DNA from: UBA11524 sp964383815
GTDB lineage: Bacteria > Bacillota > Clostridia > Christensenellales > Aristaeellaceae
Direction: 5' to 3'
Length of the DNA stretch: 20,961 nt
Assembly (NCBI GenBank): GCA_964383815.1
Contig: CAYLIC010000037.1
Location: 1 to 20,961, forward strand
In this document: in pieces, positions 6,853 through 16,100 of the stretch
Position numbering within the stretch: the first letter of the stretch is position 1
Layout: each line of letters begins with the position of its first letter
Position numbers and translations under genes: made by a program
The notes under the pieces: generated by a model
Databases searched by the model: none
Seen by the model: only the letters and a program-made list of their open reading frames with translations
Told to the model about the DNA's origin: nothing

Positions 6853-8003
6853 ATATATGGCCGCTGAATCGTTTCATTGGCGAAAGCGCGAACCGGGGGA
6901 AGATTGGTCAGGCCGGCTCCCTGGTGGGGATTGTGGTCAATGCCCTGCTGGCTGCCATGAAGTTTCTGGTGGGCGCCATGACTGGCTCGGTTGCTGTGGC
7001 GGCGGATGCGGTCAACAACCTGTCCGATGCGGGCGGCAGCGTGGTATCCCTGGTAACCATGCGCATGGCCCAAAAGCCTGTGGACAAGGAGCATCCCTTC
7101 GGGCATGGGCGCATGGAGTACATTGGCGCCCTGGGCGTAGGTGTGCTGATTATCCTCATGGGCTTTGAGCTGCTGAAGGATTCCGTTGCCAGCATCATGA
7201 ATCCGGAGCTGCTGGACTTTGGCTGGGTGCCGCTCATCATCATGCTGGTCAGCATTGGCATGAAGCTGTGGCTGTACCGCTTCTACAAGCGGGTGGGCAC
7301 GGAGATTGCCTCCTCCACCCTGCTGGCTGCCAGCAAGGATTCCCTGTCCGATGTGGCGGCGACCTCCGCCGTGGTGGTCAGCATGCTGGCGGGGCGCTTC
7401 CTCCGGTGGTCAACGGATGGATGGATGGGTCTGGTGGTGGCGCTGCTGATTTTCAAGGCCGGGTTTGATGTGTGCAAGGATACCATCGACCAGCTGCTGG
7501 GCGGCGAGCCGGACAAGGAGCTGGGCCGGAAAATCTGCGATATGGTGCTGGCCTACGACAGCATTCTGGGCGTGCACGACCTGATGGTGCACGACTATGG
7601 CCCGGGCCGGTGCATGGCCTCCCTGCATGCGGAGGTTCCGGCGGATGGCAGCCTGATTGAGCTGCACGAAATCATCGACCGGGCGGAGCAGGAGATTGCC
7701 GAGAAGCTGAACATCATTGTGTGCATCCACATGGATCCCATCGTTTCCGGGGACGAGGAGACCGACAGGGCTCGCGATGCCCTCAGCGCCTTTCTTGCCA
7801 GGGAAGGCCTGATGCTCCACGATCTGCGCCGGGTGCCCGGCAAGGAGCAGATTAACCTGGTGTTCGATGTGGCGATCCCTGTGGACTATCAGGACGTGGA
7901 AGGTCTGCGGCGGCGCATCTGCGCGGCGGCAAAGGCCATTGACACCAGGTATGCCTGCGTGATTCATTTCGATATGGACTTCTACCACGATACCAAGGAA
8001 TGA
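6849..8003 (+). CDS. Cation diffusion facilitator (CDF) metal exporter, possibly Mn(II) type
   Basis: Proton-coupled divalent-metal exporter of the cytoplasmic membrane, 384 residues. The N-terminal half has the six-helix CDF transmembrane domain and the C-terminal part the cytoplasmic metal-sensing domain, extended beyond the usual 300 residues by what looks like a second ferredoxin-like region (about 300-384). Metal-site residues: N56-x3-D60 in helix 2 (NNLSD) and D164-x3-D168 in helix 5 (DSLSD), plus EHPFGHGRMEY (81-91). An N-D-D-D site is what is reported for MntE-type manganese exporters, whereas zinc carriers have His in helix 5. Metal choice is therefore inferred, not shown. The start at 6849 has GGAG 8 bases upstream and overlaps the cca stop; an in-frame ATG at 6828 has no good ribosome site. 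Confidence 0.93.
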   Translation: MNIWPLNRFIGESANRGKIGQAGSLVGIVVNALLAAMKFLVGAMTGSVAVAADAVNNLSDAGGSVVSLVTMRMAQKPVDKEHPFGHGRMEYIGALGVGVLIILMGFELLKDSVASIMNPELLDFGWVPLIIMLVSIGMKLWLYRFYKRVGTEIASSTLLAASKDSLSDVAATSAVVVSMLAGRFLRWSTDGWMGLVVALLIFKAGFDVCKDTIDQLLGGEPDKELGRKICDMVLAYDSILGVHDLMVHDYGPGRCMASLHAEVPADGSLIELHEIIDRAEQEIAEKLNIIVCIHMDPIVSGDEETDRARDALSAFLAREGLMLHDLRRVPGKEQINLVFDVAIPVDYQDVEGLRRRICAAAKAIDTRYACVIHFDMDFYHDTKE

Positions 8004-8017
8004 AAGAAGGAACTGCC

Positions 8018-8986
8018 ATGCTGAAACGCTTTGCCTGCCTGGCCTTTGCCCTGCTGCTGGCCTTGCCCTGCGCCCTGGCGGAGGACGGCGTGACCGACTA
8101 TACCGATGATGAGCTGCTGGACATGATGGCTGTTATTCCCGAGGCAGGGGAGGACAACTCCGCCTTCATGGTGCTGCCGGAGGACATTGCCATGCCCGAG
8201 GACGACACCTACACCCTGCTGCTGGTGGGCAGCGATGCCTATGGCGGCGAAAACCGGGGCAGGAGCGACACCACCATCCTTGTGCAGGTGGACGGCAATA
8301 GCAAGACCATTCGCATGGCCAGCTTTCTCCGGGACATGTATGTGAAAATCCCCGGCAAGGGCAGCAACCGGCTGAACGCCAGCTACATCTGGGGCGGCGA
8401 AAAGCTGCTCCGCCAGACCCTGGAGACCAACTTTGGCGTAACGGCGGATGCGTATATCGAGGTGAACTTTGAGCGGCTGGTGCAGGTGGTGGACAGCATT
8501 GGCGGTGTGGAGGTGGAGGTCAGCGAGAAGGAACGCCAGCAGGTGAACAGCATTCTGAAATTCTACAATGTGCAGATTGGCGATGCGGAAGGCGACCAGC
8601 TGCTGCAGGAAAGCGGCCTGGTGAACCTGACCGGCAAGCAGGCCCTGTGCTACAGCCGCATCCGCAAGATAGATGGAGACTTTCAGCGCACAGGCCGCCA
8701 GCGCAAGGTGCTGGAGGCAGCCTTTCACAAGGTGACCCAGCTGAGCATGGCGGAAATCAGCACGCTGATTATGCAGAACATCAGCGCCGTGAAAACCGAC
8801 CTGACCATCTTCGATGCCATCGACCTGATCCCACTGGCCCTGCGCTGCAAGAACGCCACCTTTGAAACCCTGACCATCCCTGTCAGCGGCGCTTACAAGA
8901 GCACCACCATTGACGGTATGGCGGTTTTCCGGCCCGACCTGAAGAAGAACCGGCAGGCCCTGAAGGAGTTCTTCGGCCTGGAATAA
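8018..8986 (+). CDS. LytR-CpsA-Psr (LCP) family cell-wall polymer ligase
   Basis: LCP enzymes move undecaprenyl-pyrophosphate-linked teichoic acids or polysaccharides onto peptidoglycan outside the membrane. The 322-residue protein begins with a signal-type helix (MLKRFACLAFALLLALPCALAED) ending in a plausible signal peptidase I site ALA-ED. The LCP domain runs from about residue 65: LLLVGSDA, GRSDT (R82, D84), SFLRDMYVKIPG (R105, D106), IGGVEVEV (161-168) and the conserved ALCYSRIRKIDGDFQRTGRQ (arginines for the pyrophosphate). The start at 8018 has GAAGGA 6 bases upstream; an ATG at 8000 overlapping the previous stop has AAGGA too close. It follows the CDF gene by 14 bases and is the last gene before a strong terminator. 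The sequence does not show which polymer it attaches. Confidence 0.94.
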   Translation: MLKRFACLAFALLLALPCALAEDGVTDYTDDELLDMMAVIPEAGEDNSAFMVLPEDIAMPEDDTYTLLLVGSDAYGGENRGRSDTTILVQVDGNSKTIRMASFLRDMYVKIPGKGSNRLNASYIWGGEKLLRQTLETNFGVTADAYIEVNFERLVQVVDSIGGVEVEVSEKERQQVNSILKFYNVQIGDAEGDQLLQESGLVNLTGKQALCYSRIRKIDGDFQRTGRQRKVLEAAFHKVTQLSMAEISTLIMQNISAVKTDLTIFDAIDLIPLALRCKNATFETLTIPVSGAYKSTTIDGMAVFRPDLKKNRQALKEFFGLE

Positions 8987-8995
8987 TAACGGCAC

Positions 8996-9034
8996 AACAA
9001 ACAGCAGCCTGTACGCGGCAGGCTGCTGTTTGTT
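8996..9034. terminator. Bidirectional terminator between the LCP gene and pyrB
   Basis: A perfect 16-bp stem (8996-9011 with 9019-9034) around a 7-base loop TACGCGG. The outer arms are A-rich on the left and T-rich on the right, so it can terminate both the plus-strand LCP operon and the minus-strand pyr operon, which converge here. Confidence 0.85.
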
Positions 9035-9044
9035 TATTATGAGA

Positions 9045-10118
9045 TTATAAGGTTTGCTTGCTTTCGCAATACACGCAGCGGCACTGGCCCTTTGCCTTGT
9101 CCGTCCACTTGAACAGGTGCTCCAGCTCCTGCTCGCAGGAGGTAATGCATCGGGGGTTCTGGCAGCGGAGACTGCCGGAGAAAACCTCCTCCGGGCTGGC
9201 GGTGCCGGGGTTGTTCAGCAGCTTGTGAATCAGCGCCATGCGCATGTATTTGCCGTTGAGCACCTGCTTGAAATAGCAGGCTCTTGGGTCATCATCCACC
9301 TTTACGCTGATTTCATTCACCCTGGGCAGAGGATGCAGGATGGCCAGGTCTTGCTTGGCTGTGGTCAGCTTATCCACTGTTAAGATATAGCTGTCCTTCA
9401 GCCGCTCATACTCATCTGCATCCTCAAAGCGTTCCCGCTGGATGCGGGTCATGTACAGGATGTCCAGCTGAGGCATGGCATCCTCCAGGCTGGTGGTTTC
9501 CACATAGGGCATGGCGCACTTTTCCAGCACCTCGTGCTTCACATAGCCTGGCAGGCGCAGCTCCCTGGGGGAGATGAGCACCACCTTCACACCCTCGTAC
9601 CTGGAGAGTGCCGCAATGAGGGAATGCACCGTGCGCCCGTATTTCAAATCGCCGCAGAAGCCCACGGTCATGTTTCCCAGGCGGCCTTTCTCCCGGTGGA
9701 TGGTTAATAGGTCTGCCAGGGTTTGCGTGGGGTGGGCATGCCCGCCATCGCCTGCATTGATGACAGGAATGCTGGCATTCTTCGCCGCCACATAGGGCGC
9801 ACCCTCCTTGGGGTGGCGCATGGCGATGATGTCCGCATAGCAGCTGATGACCCTGGCCGTGTCTGCCACGCTTTCACCCTTGGCGGCGGAGGAGCTGCTG
9901 GCCTCGGAAAAGCCAATCACGCTGCCGCCCAGCTCCAGCATGGCGGCTTCAAAGCTCAGGCGGGTACGGGTAGAAGGCTCGAAGAACAGGGTCGCCAGCT
10001 TCTTCCCATGGCAGACCTCCGCGTACCTGGCGGGATGGTCAATCATGTCGCAGGCGGTGGCAATCAGCTGGTCCAACTCCTGCACGGAGAAATCGTTGAT
10101 GTCGATGAGGCTTCTCAT
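9045..10118 (-). CDS. pyrB: Aspartate carbamoyltransferase fused to a PyrI-type zinc domain
   Basis: Condenses carbamoyl phosphate with aspartate, the committed step of pyrimidine synthesis. Residues 1 to about 302 form a full catalytic chain: STRTR (49-53, carbamoyl phosphate), K80 of the mobile loop before GES, HPTQTLADL (129-137), HPLPR (262-266) and the closing GKYMRMALIHKLL. A tail of about 50 residues follows. It contains C319-x4-C324, the motif CxNPxCI, and C348-x2-C351 (CVYCES). The cysteine spacing, including 23 residues between the pairs, equals that of the zinc domain of the E. coli PyrI regulatory chain. The roughly 100-residue nucleotide-binding domain of PyrI is absent, and no separate pyrI is in the window. 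The ATG overlaps the pyrE stop (ATGA) and has only a weak ribosome site, implying translational coupling. It is the last gene of the operon. Confidence 0.95.
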   Translation of the reverse strand: MRSLIDINDFSVQELDQLIATACDMIDHPARYAEVCHGKKLATLFFEPSTRTRLSFEAAMLELGGSVIGFSEASSSSAAKGESVADTARVISCYADIIAMRHPKEGAPYVAAKNASIPVINAGDGGHAHPTQTLADLLTIHREKGRLGNMTVGFCGDLKYGRTVHSLIAALSRYEGVKVVLISPRELRLPGYVKHEVLEKCAMPYVETTSLEDAMPQLDILYMTRIQRERFEDADEYERLKDSYILTVDKLTTAKQDLAILHPLPRVNEISVKVDDDPRACYFKQVLNGKYMRMALIHKLLNNPGTASPEEVFSGSLRCQNPRCITSCEQELEHLFKWTDKAKGQCRCVYCESKQTL

Positions 10119-10747
10119 TTGCCAATCCAGCTTTCATCGGAAGGATTGTTGCGGAAGGCAATCAGCCGGGCCACATCTTCAGGCTTTATGTAGTTTTCCT
10201 CAGCTGCCACCTGGGCAATCACGTCGAAATTGGTCAGGGACACGTTCTTCACGTTGGCAGCAGCCAGGCGTTCAATGCCCTTCTTCATGCCGTAGGTGAA
10301 GATGCTCACAATGCCCAGCACCTCCGCGCCTGCCTCCCGCAGCACGTTGACCACCTCCAGCACGCTGCCGCCGGTGGAAATCAGATCCTCCACTACAACC
10401 ACCTTCTGGCCGGGGAGCAGCTTGCCCTCAATCTGGTTCTGGCGGCCGTGATCCTTTGCACCGGAACGCACATAACCCATGGGCAGGCCCATCAGGTGGG
10501 CGGTGATGGCGGCGTGGGCAATGCCTGCGGTAGAGGTGCCCATCAGCACTTCCACCTCGGGGTAATGCTTGCGGATGGTTTCCGCCAGGCCTTCCTCCAC
10601 ATCGGTGCGGACGGCGGGCGCGGTGAGGGTCAGGCGGTTATCGCAGTACACAGGGCTCTTGATGCCGCTGGCCCAGGTGAAGGGCTCCTCAGGACGGAAG
10701 AAAACGGCCTTGATGGACAGCAGGTCTTTGGCGATACGCTTTTCCAT
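10115..10747 (-). CDS. pyrE: Orotate phosphoribosyltransferase
   Basis: Makes OMP from orotate and PRPP. The 210-residue protein has the type I phosphoribosyltransferase fold: FxxASGIKSPVYCDNR (23-38, orotate site), the flexible-loop segment YVRSGAKDHGRQNQIEG (92-108) and the PRPP signature VVVVEDLISTGGS (116-128). I chose ATG at 10747, 9 bases after AAAGGAG. A TTG 21 bases upstream in the same frame overlaps the pyrF stop and includes the ribosome site itself. Its 3' end overlaps pyrB by 4 bases. Its place after pyrF matches the next-to-last and last steps being encoded together. Confidence 0.96.
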   Translation of the reverse strand: MEKRIAKDLLSIKAVFFRPEEPFTWASGIKSPVYCDNRLTLTAPAVRTDVEEGLAETIRKHYPEVEVLMGTSTAGIAHAAITAHLMGLPMGYVRSGAKDHGRQNQIEGKLLPGQKVVVVEDLISTGGSVLEVVNVLREAGAEVLGIVSIFTYGMKKGIERLAAANVKNVSLTNFDVIAQVAAEENYIKPEDVARLIAFRNNPSDESWIGK

Positions 10748-10764
10748 GGTGATACTCTCCTTTA

Positions 10765-11463
10765 TCAATCAACAAATTCGCGAATGCAGCGCTCGTAGGC
10801 AGCAACAGGGTCTTCAGCGGCAGTGATAGGCCGACCTACCACAATGTAGTCGGAGCCAATCTTCCTGGCCTCTTCAGGTGTCATGACACGCTTCTGGTCG
10901 CCCTTGTCCCCATCTGCAAAACGAACACCAGGCGTAACAGTCAGGAAGGAAGCGCCACATTTTTCGTGTACCTTGCCCGCCTCCAGGGGGGAGCAAACCA
11001 CACCGTCCAGCCCGGCAGCCTTGGCGTTGGCGGCGTAGTGCATCACCACGTCTGCCATAGGCTGCTCAATCAGAAGATCCTTGCGCATGCTTTCCTCATC
11101 GGTGGAGGTCAGCTGAGTAACGGCAATCAGCAGGGGACGGGTACCATCCTCACGGGTCAGGCCCTCAATGGCGGCCTCCATCATGCGGATGGTTCCGGCA
11201 GCGTGCAGGTTGCACATATCCACATCCAGCCGGGACAGCACCGCCATGGACTTTTTCACCGTGTTGGGAATGTCGTGCAGCTTCAGATCCAGGAAAATCT
11301 TGTGTCCCCGGCGCTTGATTTCCCGCACGATGGACGGACCCTCGGCATAGTACAGCTCCATGCCAATCTTCACAAAGGGCTTGCGACCGGTGAACTTGTC
11401 CAGGAATGCAAAGGTTTTTTCTGCGCTGTCGAAATCGCAGGCAATGATAACGTCCTTCCCCAT
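10765..11463 (-). CDS. pyrF: Orotidine 5'-phosphate decarboxylase
   Basis: Converts OMP to UMP, the last step of the pathway. At 232 residues it is the short bacterial form. Active-site residues are visible: D10 (ACDFDS), K32 (FVKIG) and the catalytic array D59-x-K61-x-x-D64 in FLDLKLHDIPNT. Near the C-terminus, VTPGVRF and IVVGRPITAAEDP form the phosphate-binding loops. The ATG shares one base with the pyrD stop (TAATG), and GGAGG lies 9 bases upstream within the end of pyrD. Confidence 0.97.
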   Translation of the reverse strand: MGKDVIIACDFDSAEKTFAFLDKFTGRKPFVKIGMELYYAEGPSIVREIKRRGHKIFLDLKLHDIPNTVKKSMAVLSRLDVDMCNLHAAGTIRMMEAAIEGLTREDGTRPLLIAVTQLTSTDEESMRKDLLIEQPMADVVMHYAANAKAAGLDGVVCSPLEAGKVHEKCGASFLTVTPGVRFADGDKGDQKRVMTPEEARKIGSDYIVVGRPITAAEDPVAAYERCIREFVD

Positions 11464-12374
11464 TAGCGTGTACCTCCTATGATGTCGCTGAGTGCGCTGA
11501 TACCGTATTTCTCCATGGTGGCAGGCAATGCCTCAATAATGTCCCGGCAGGCAAAGGGGTTCACCAGATTGGCAGCGCCCACCTGCACGGCAGTGGCACC
11601 CGCCAGCATCATTTCGATGACATCCTCCGCCGTGGAAACGCCGCCCATGCCCACCACGGGAATCTTCACAGCGTTGGCCACCTGATACACCATCCGCACA
11701 GCCACCGGGAAGATGGCGCTGCCGGAGAATCCGCCCATTTTGTTGGCAATCACCGGGCGGCGGGTGCGCAGGTCAATGCGCATGCCCAGCAGGGTGTTGA
11801 TGAGGCTGATGCCGTCCGCGCCTGCATCCTCGCAGGCTTTGGCGATGGACACAATGTCCGTCACGTTGGGCGAGAGCTTGATGAGCACCGGCTTGGCGGT
11901 GACCTTCTTCACCGCCCGGGTCACCTCTGCCGCAGCCTCCGGCGAGGTGCCGAAGCTCATGCCGCCGCCATGCACATTGGGGCAGCTGACGTTCACCTCC
12001 AGCCAGCCAACCTCCGGGCAGGCATCAAGGCGCTGGCAGGTGTAGGCGTAATCCTCCACCGAAAAGCCGCTGACATTGGCCATCACCTTCTTGTGAAAGC
12101 ACTGGCGCATTTTCGGAAGCTCTTCGGAGATAACCTTCTCCACACCTGGGTTTTGCAGACCTACTGCGTTAATCATGCCCGCAGTACATTCGGCAATGCG
12201 TGGCGTAGGGTTGCCGAAGCGTGGTTCCCGGGTGGTTCCCTTAAAGGAGAAGCTGCCCAGCATGTTGATGTCGTACAGCTCGGCAAACTCGTATCCGTAG
12301 CCAAAGGTGCCGCTGGCGGGGATGATCGGGTTGTCCATTTCAATGCCGCACAGGCTGACACTTAGCTTTCCCAC
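11463..12374 (-). CDS. pyrD: Dihydroorotate dehydrogenase, class 1B catalytic subunit
   Basis: Oxidises dihydroorotate to orotate using FMN, passing electrons to PyrK and then NAD. The 303-residue protein shows ASGTFGYGYEF (20-30), SFKGTT (43-48), NAVGLQNPG (69-77), the class 1 catalytic cysteine C131 in NVSCPNVHGGG, and the FMN-phosphate segments GMGGVSTAEDVIEMMLAGA and VQVGAANL. Presence of pyrK next to it supports subclass 1B. I chose GTG at 12374: AAGGAGG lies 7 bases upstream and the protein then begins MGKLSVSLCGIEM, as expected for the family. An upstream ATG at 12413 would add residues read from the end of pyrK. The two genes overlap by 13 bases. Confidence 0.96.
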   Translation of the reverse strand: MGKLSVSLCGIEMDNPIIPASGTFGYGYEFAELYDINMLGSFSFKGTTREPRFGNPTPRIAECTAGMINAVGLQNPGVEKVISEELPKMRQCFHKKVMANVSGFSVEDYAYTCQRLDACPEVGWLEVNVSCPNVHGGGMSFGTSPEAAAEVTRAVKKVTAKPVLIKLSPNVTDIVSIAKACEDAGADGISLINTLLGMRIDLRTRRPVIANKMGGFSGSAIFPVAVRMVYQVANAVKIPVVGMGGVSTAEDVIEMMLAGATAVQVGAANLVNPFACRDIIEALPATMEKYGISALSDIIGGTR

Positions 12375-13099
12375 AGAATTTCCTCCTTCCGCAGCACAGG
12401 GCCTTCCTTGCAAATACGCTTGTTGCCCGTAATCGTTTTGCAGGAGCAGCCCATGCAGGCACCAAAGCCGCAGCCCATGCGCTCCTCAAAGCTGAACTGA
12501 CCGGAGGTGCTGGTGGCCTTGTACACGGCCTTCAGCATGGGTTCCGGGCCGCAGGTGTAGAAGTAGGTGTAGGGAACACCTTCCATGGCATCGGTCACAA
12601 AGCCCTTGATGCCCATGGAGCCATCCGCTGTAGCTACGCGGACCTCCGCGCCCAGGGCAGTAAACTCATGGGCATAGAACACTTCCTCCGCCTTGTTGAA
12701 GCCCAGAATCACACTGACATGCTTCCCTTGTACAATCAGCTCCTTGGCCAGCATGTACAGGGGCGGCACACCTACACCGCCGCCCAGCAGCAGTGGATGC
12801 TCGCCAGAAACGCTGGTATCATACCCGTTGCCAAGCCCAGTCAGCACGTCCAGGGTTTGCTTAGGGGCCATGGTGCTCATGGCCTGGGTGCCTTGGCCCA
12901 CCACCTTGTAGATCAGGGTCAGTGTGCCCGCGGTGCAGTCGCACACGGAGATGGGCCGCCGCAGGAAGAAGCCATCCAGCTTGATGTTTACAAACTGTCC
13001 CGGGCCAGTGATGGCGCTGGTATCGCCAGTAAGAACCATGCGGTAGACGTTCGCGGTCAGCGACGTGTTTTCTGTGATGGTGAAAATGCTTTGCTTCAT
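12362..13099 (-). CDS. pyrK: Dihydroorotate dehydrogenase electron-transfer subunit
   Basis: FAD and 2Fe-2S protein that carries electrons from PyrD to NAD in class 1B dihydroorotate dehydrogenase. The 245-residue chain has the FAD-binding RRPISVCD (47-54), the nucleotide-binding LLLGGGVGVPPLYMLA (103-118), the YTCGPEPML segment (181-189) and four cluster cysteines C210-x4-C215-x2-C218-x11-C230. I chose ATG at 13099 because GAGG lies just upstream and it gives a normal MKQSIFTI start; an ATG at 13117 overlaps the carB stop and has no ribosome site. The 3' end overlaps pyrD, consistent with assembly of equal amounts of both subunits. Confidence 0.95.
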   Translation of the reverse strand: MKQSIFTITENTSLTANVYRMVLTGDTSAITGPGQFVNIKLDGFFLRRPISVCDCTAGTLTLIYKVVGQGTQAMSTMAPKQTLDVLTGLGNGYDTSVSGEHPLLLGGGVGVPPLYMLAKELIVQGKHVSVILGFNKAEEVFYAHEFTALGAEVRVATADGSMGIKGFVTDAMEGVPYTYFYTCGPEPMLKAVYKATSTSGQFSFEERMGCGFGACMGCSCKTITGNKRICKEGPVLRKEEILWES

Positions 13100-13109
13100 A
13101 TGTCCTCGC

Positions 13110-16100
13110 TTATGCATCGATGGTGGAAATGCGCAGAGTGGTTTCGTCCAGCACGTCCAGCAGCACCTTCACCGTATCCAGGGAGGAGAACAGTGTCACG
13201 TTGCTTTCCGTGGCAAAGCGGCGAATCTGGTAGCCGTCGCTCTGCTGGCTGGTGGCGCCCACATCGCTGGTATTAATCACATAGGCAATGTGTCCCTGGC
13301 GGATGGACTCGCCAATCTCGTTGCTGCCCTCTGCAATCTTCTTCAAAACATGGGTGCGAATGCCGTTTTCCTTCAGGAACCTGGCCGTACCTGCCGTGGC
13401 CTCGATGTTGAAGCCCAGGTCATAGAAACGGCGCATCAGGGGCAGAGCCTCCTGCTTGTCCTTGTCGGCAATGGTGGCGAAAACGGTGCCGTAGTTCTGC
13501 AGGTGCATGCCGGAGGCTTGCAGGGCCTTGTAAAGGGCACGATTCAGCTTGTCATCATAGCCGATGGCCTCGCCAGTGGACTTCATTTCAGGGGAAAGGT
13601 AAGCATCCAGGCCGCGAATCTTGTTGAAGGAGAACACGGGAACCTTCACATACCAGCGTTTTTTCTCCTCAGGATACAGGTCAAAGATGCCCTGCTCCTT
13701 TAGGCTCTTGCCCATAATGACCTCGGTGGCAATGTCCGCCAGGGAGTAGCCCGTAGCCTTGGACAGGAAGGGAACCGTGCGGGAGGAGCGGGGGTTCACC
13801 TCAATGATAAACACATTATCGTTTTCATCCACAATGAACTGAATGTTGTACAGACCCACAATACCGATGCCCAGACCCAGCTTCTTTGCATAGCCCAGGA
13901 TGGTGCCCTTCACCCTGTTGGAAATGCTGAAGGAGGGGTACACGCTGATGGAATCGCCAGAGTGGACACCCGTGCGCTCCACCAACTCCATAATGCCGGG
14001 AACGAACACGTCCCTTCCATCGCAAATGGCATCAATCTCCACTTCCTTGCCACTGATGTACTTGTCCACCAGCACAGGCTTGTCCTCGTCGATTTCCACG
14101 GCGGTTTTCAGGTAGTGGCGGAGCTGCGCCTCGTTGGCAACAATCTGCATGGCCCGTCCGCCCAGCACGAAGGAGGGACGCACCAGCACCGGATAGCCAA
14201 TGCGGGCCGCAGCAGCAATGCCATCCTCAATTCTGGTCACGGCCTGGCCCTGTGGCTGGGGAATGTCCAGCTCCTCCAGCAGCTTTTCAAACAGGTCGCG
14301 GTTTTCTGCCCGGTCAATGGCTTCGCAGTCCGTACCGATAATCTTCACACCCCGCCGCATGAGCGGGTCAGCCAGGTTGATGGCTGTCTGACCGCCCAGG
14401 GATGCAATGACACCCTCGGGCTGCTCAAAATCGATGATGTTCATCACATCCTCGGGGGTAAGGGGCTCAAAGTACAGCTTGTCGCTGGTGGTGTAGTCGG
14501 TAGACACAGTTTCCGGGTTGTTGTTGATGATAATGGACTCATACCCCACCTTGCGGATGGTGGTCACAGCATGGACGGTGGAGTAGTCGAACTCCACGCC
14601 CTGACCGATGCGGATGGGGCCGGCACCCAGCACAACGACCTTCTTTCGGTCGGTCAGGCGGGAATCGTTCTCGCCCGTGTAGGAGGAATACAGGTAGGGA
14701 ATATAGGTGCCCGTGTGCAGGGTATCCACCATACGGAACACGGGGGTGATGCCGTTTTCCTTGCGGGTGCGGCACACGGAAAGCTCATCAGTGTTCCACA
14801 GTCTGGCAATGTACGGGTCAGAGAAGCCCATCACCTTGGCCTGGCGGAGCAGGGCAGCATTGCCAGGATTGTCCGCCAGCTGCTTTTCCATGTCCACAAT
14901 GCGCTGGAAGGCCTCCAGGAAGTAGGTGGTGATCATGGTGGCCCGGTGGATGCTTTCAATGGGCGTGCCCAGGCGCATCAGCTGGGTGATGGCGAAAATG
15001 TTGTCGGAATGGAAGTCCCGCACATAGTCCAGCAGTTCCTCCTGGGTGCAGCCGTCAAACTTGGACATGTGCAGGTGGCACACGCCAATCTCCAGGGAGC
15101 GCACGGACTTCAGCAGGCACTCCTCCAGGTTGGAACCAATGCCCATCACCTCGCCGGTGGCCTTCATCTGGGTGCCCAGCAGGTTGGGAGCAGCAGCAAA
15201 CTTATCAAAGGGGAACCGGGGGAACTTGGCAACAATGTAGTCCAGCCTGGGTTCCATGGCAGCGGTGCCACCAGCCACGCTGATGTCCTCCAGGGCCATG
15301 CCCACGGCAATCTTCGCCGTCACCCGGGCAATGGGGTAGCCGCTGGCCTTGGAGGCCAGGGCGGAGGAGCGGGACACACGGGGGTTGACCTCAATGAGGT
15401 AATACTCGCTGGTTTCAGGATTCAGGGCAAACTGTACATTGCAGCCGCCTTCAATCTTCAGCTCGCGGATAATCTTAATGGCGCTGTCGTTGAGCATCTT
15501 CAGGTCGTGGTCGTTCAGGGTCAGGATGGGAGCAACCACAATGGAATCGCCGGTGTGAACGCCAACGGGGTCGATGTTCTCCATGCCGCAGATGGTGATG
15601 GCATGGTCGTTGGAGTCCCGCATGACCTCGAACTCGATTTCCTTGTAGCCCTTCACGCTCTTCTCAATCAGCACCTGGTGCACGGGGGAGAGCTTGAAGC
15701 CGTTCATGCCGATTTCCACCAGCTCCTCCTCGTTGCTGGCAAAGCCGCCGCCGGTGCCGCCCAGGGTGAAGGCGGGCCGCAGCACCACCGGATAGCCAAT
15801 GCGGGCCGCAGCGGCCTTGGCTTCTTCAAGGCTATAGGTAATCTCGGAGGGAATGGTGGGCTCGCCAATGGACTGGCACAGCTCCTTGAACAGCTCCCGG
15901 TCCTCGGCGGTTTCGATGCTCTTGCCGGAGGTGCCCAGCAGCTCTGTGTGGCACTCCTTCAAAATGCCCTTCTTTTCCAACTGCATGGCTAAGTTCAGAC
16001 CAGTCTGTCCACCGATGCCGGGGACAATGGCATCCGGGCGCTCGTAGCGAAGAATCTTGGCGATATATTCCAAGGTGAGCGGCTCCATGTACACCTTGTC

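Noticed and set aside
10748..10768. TTG start for pyrE
   Set aside because: It would read through the AAAGGAG ribosome site that serves the ATG at 10747.
13962..15992. Open frame of 676 codons opposite carB
   Set aside because: Antisense shadow of a fully conserved carB, with no motifs.
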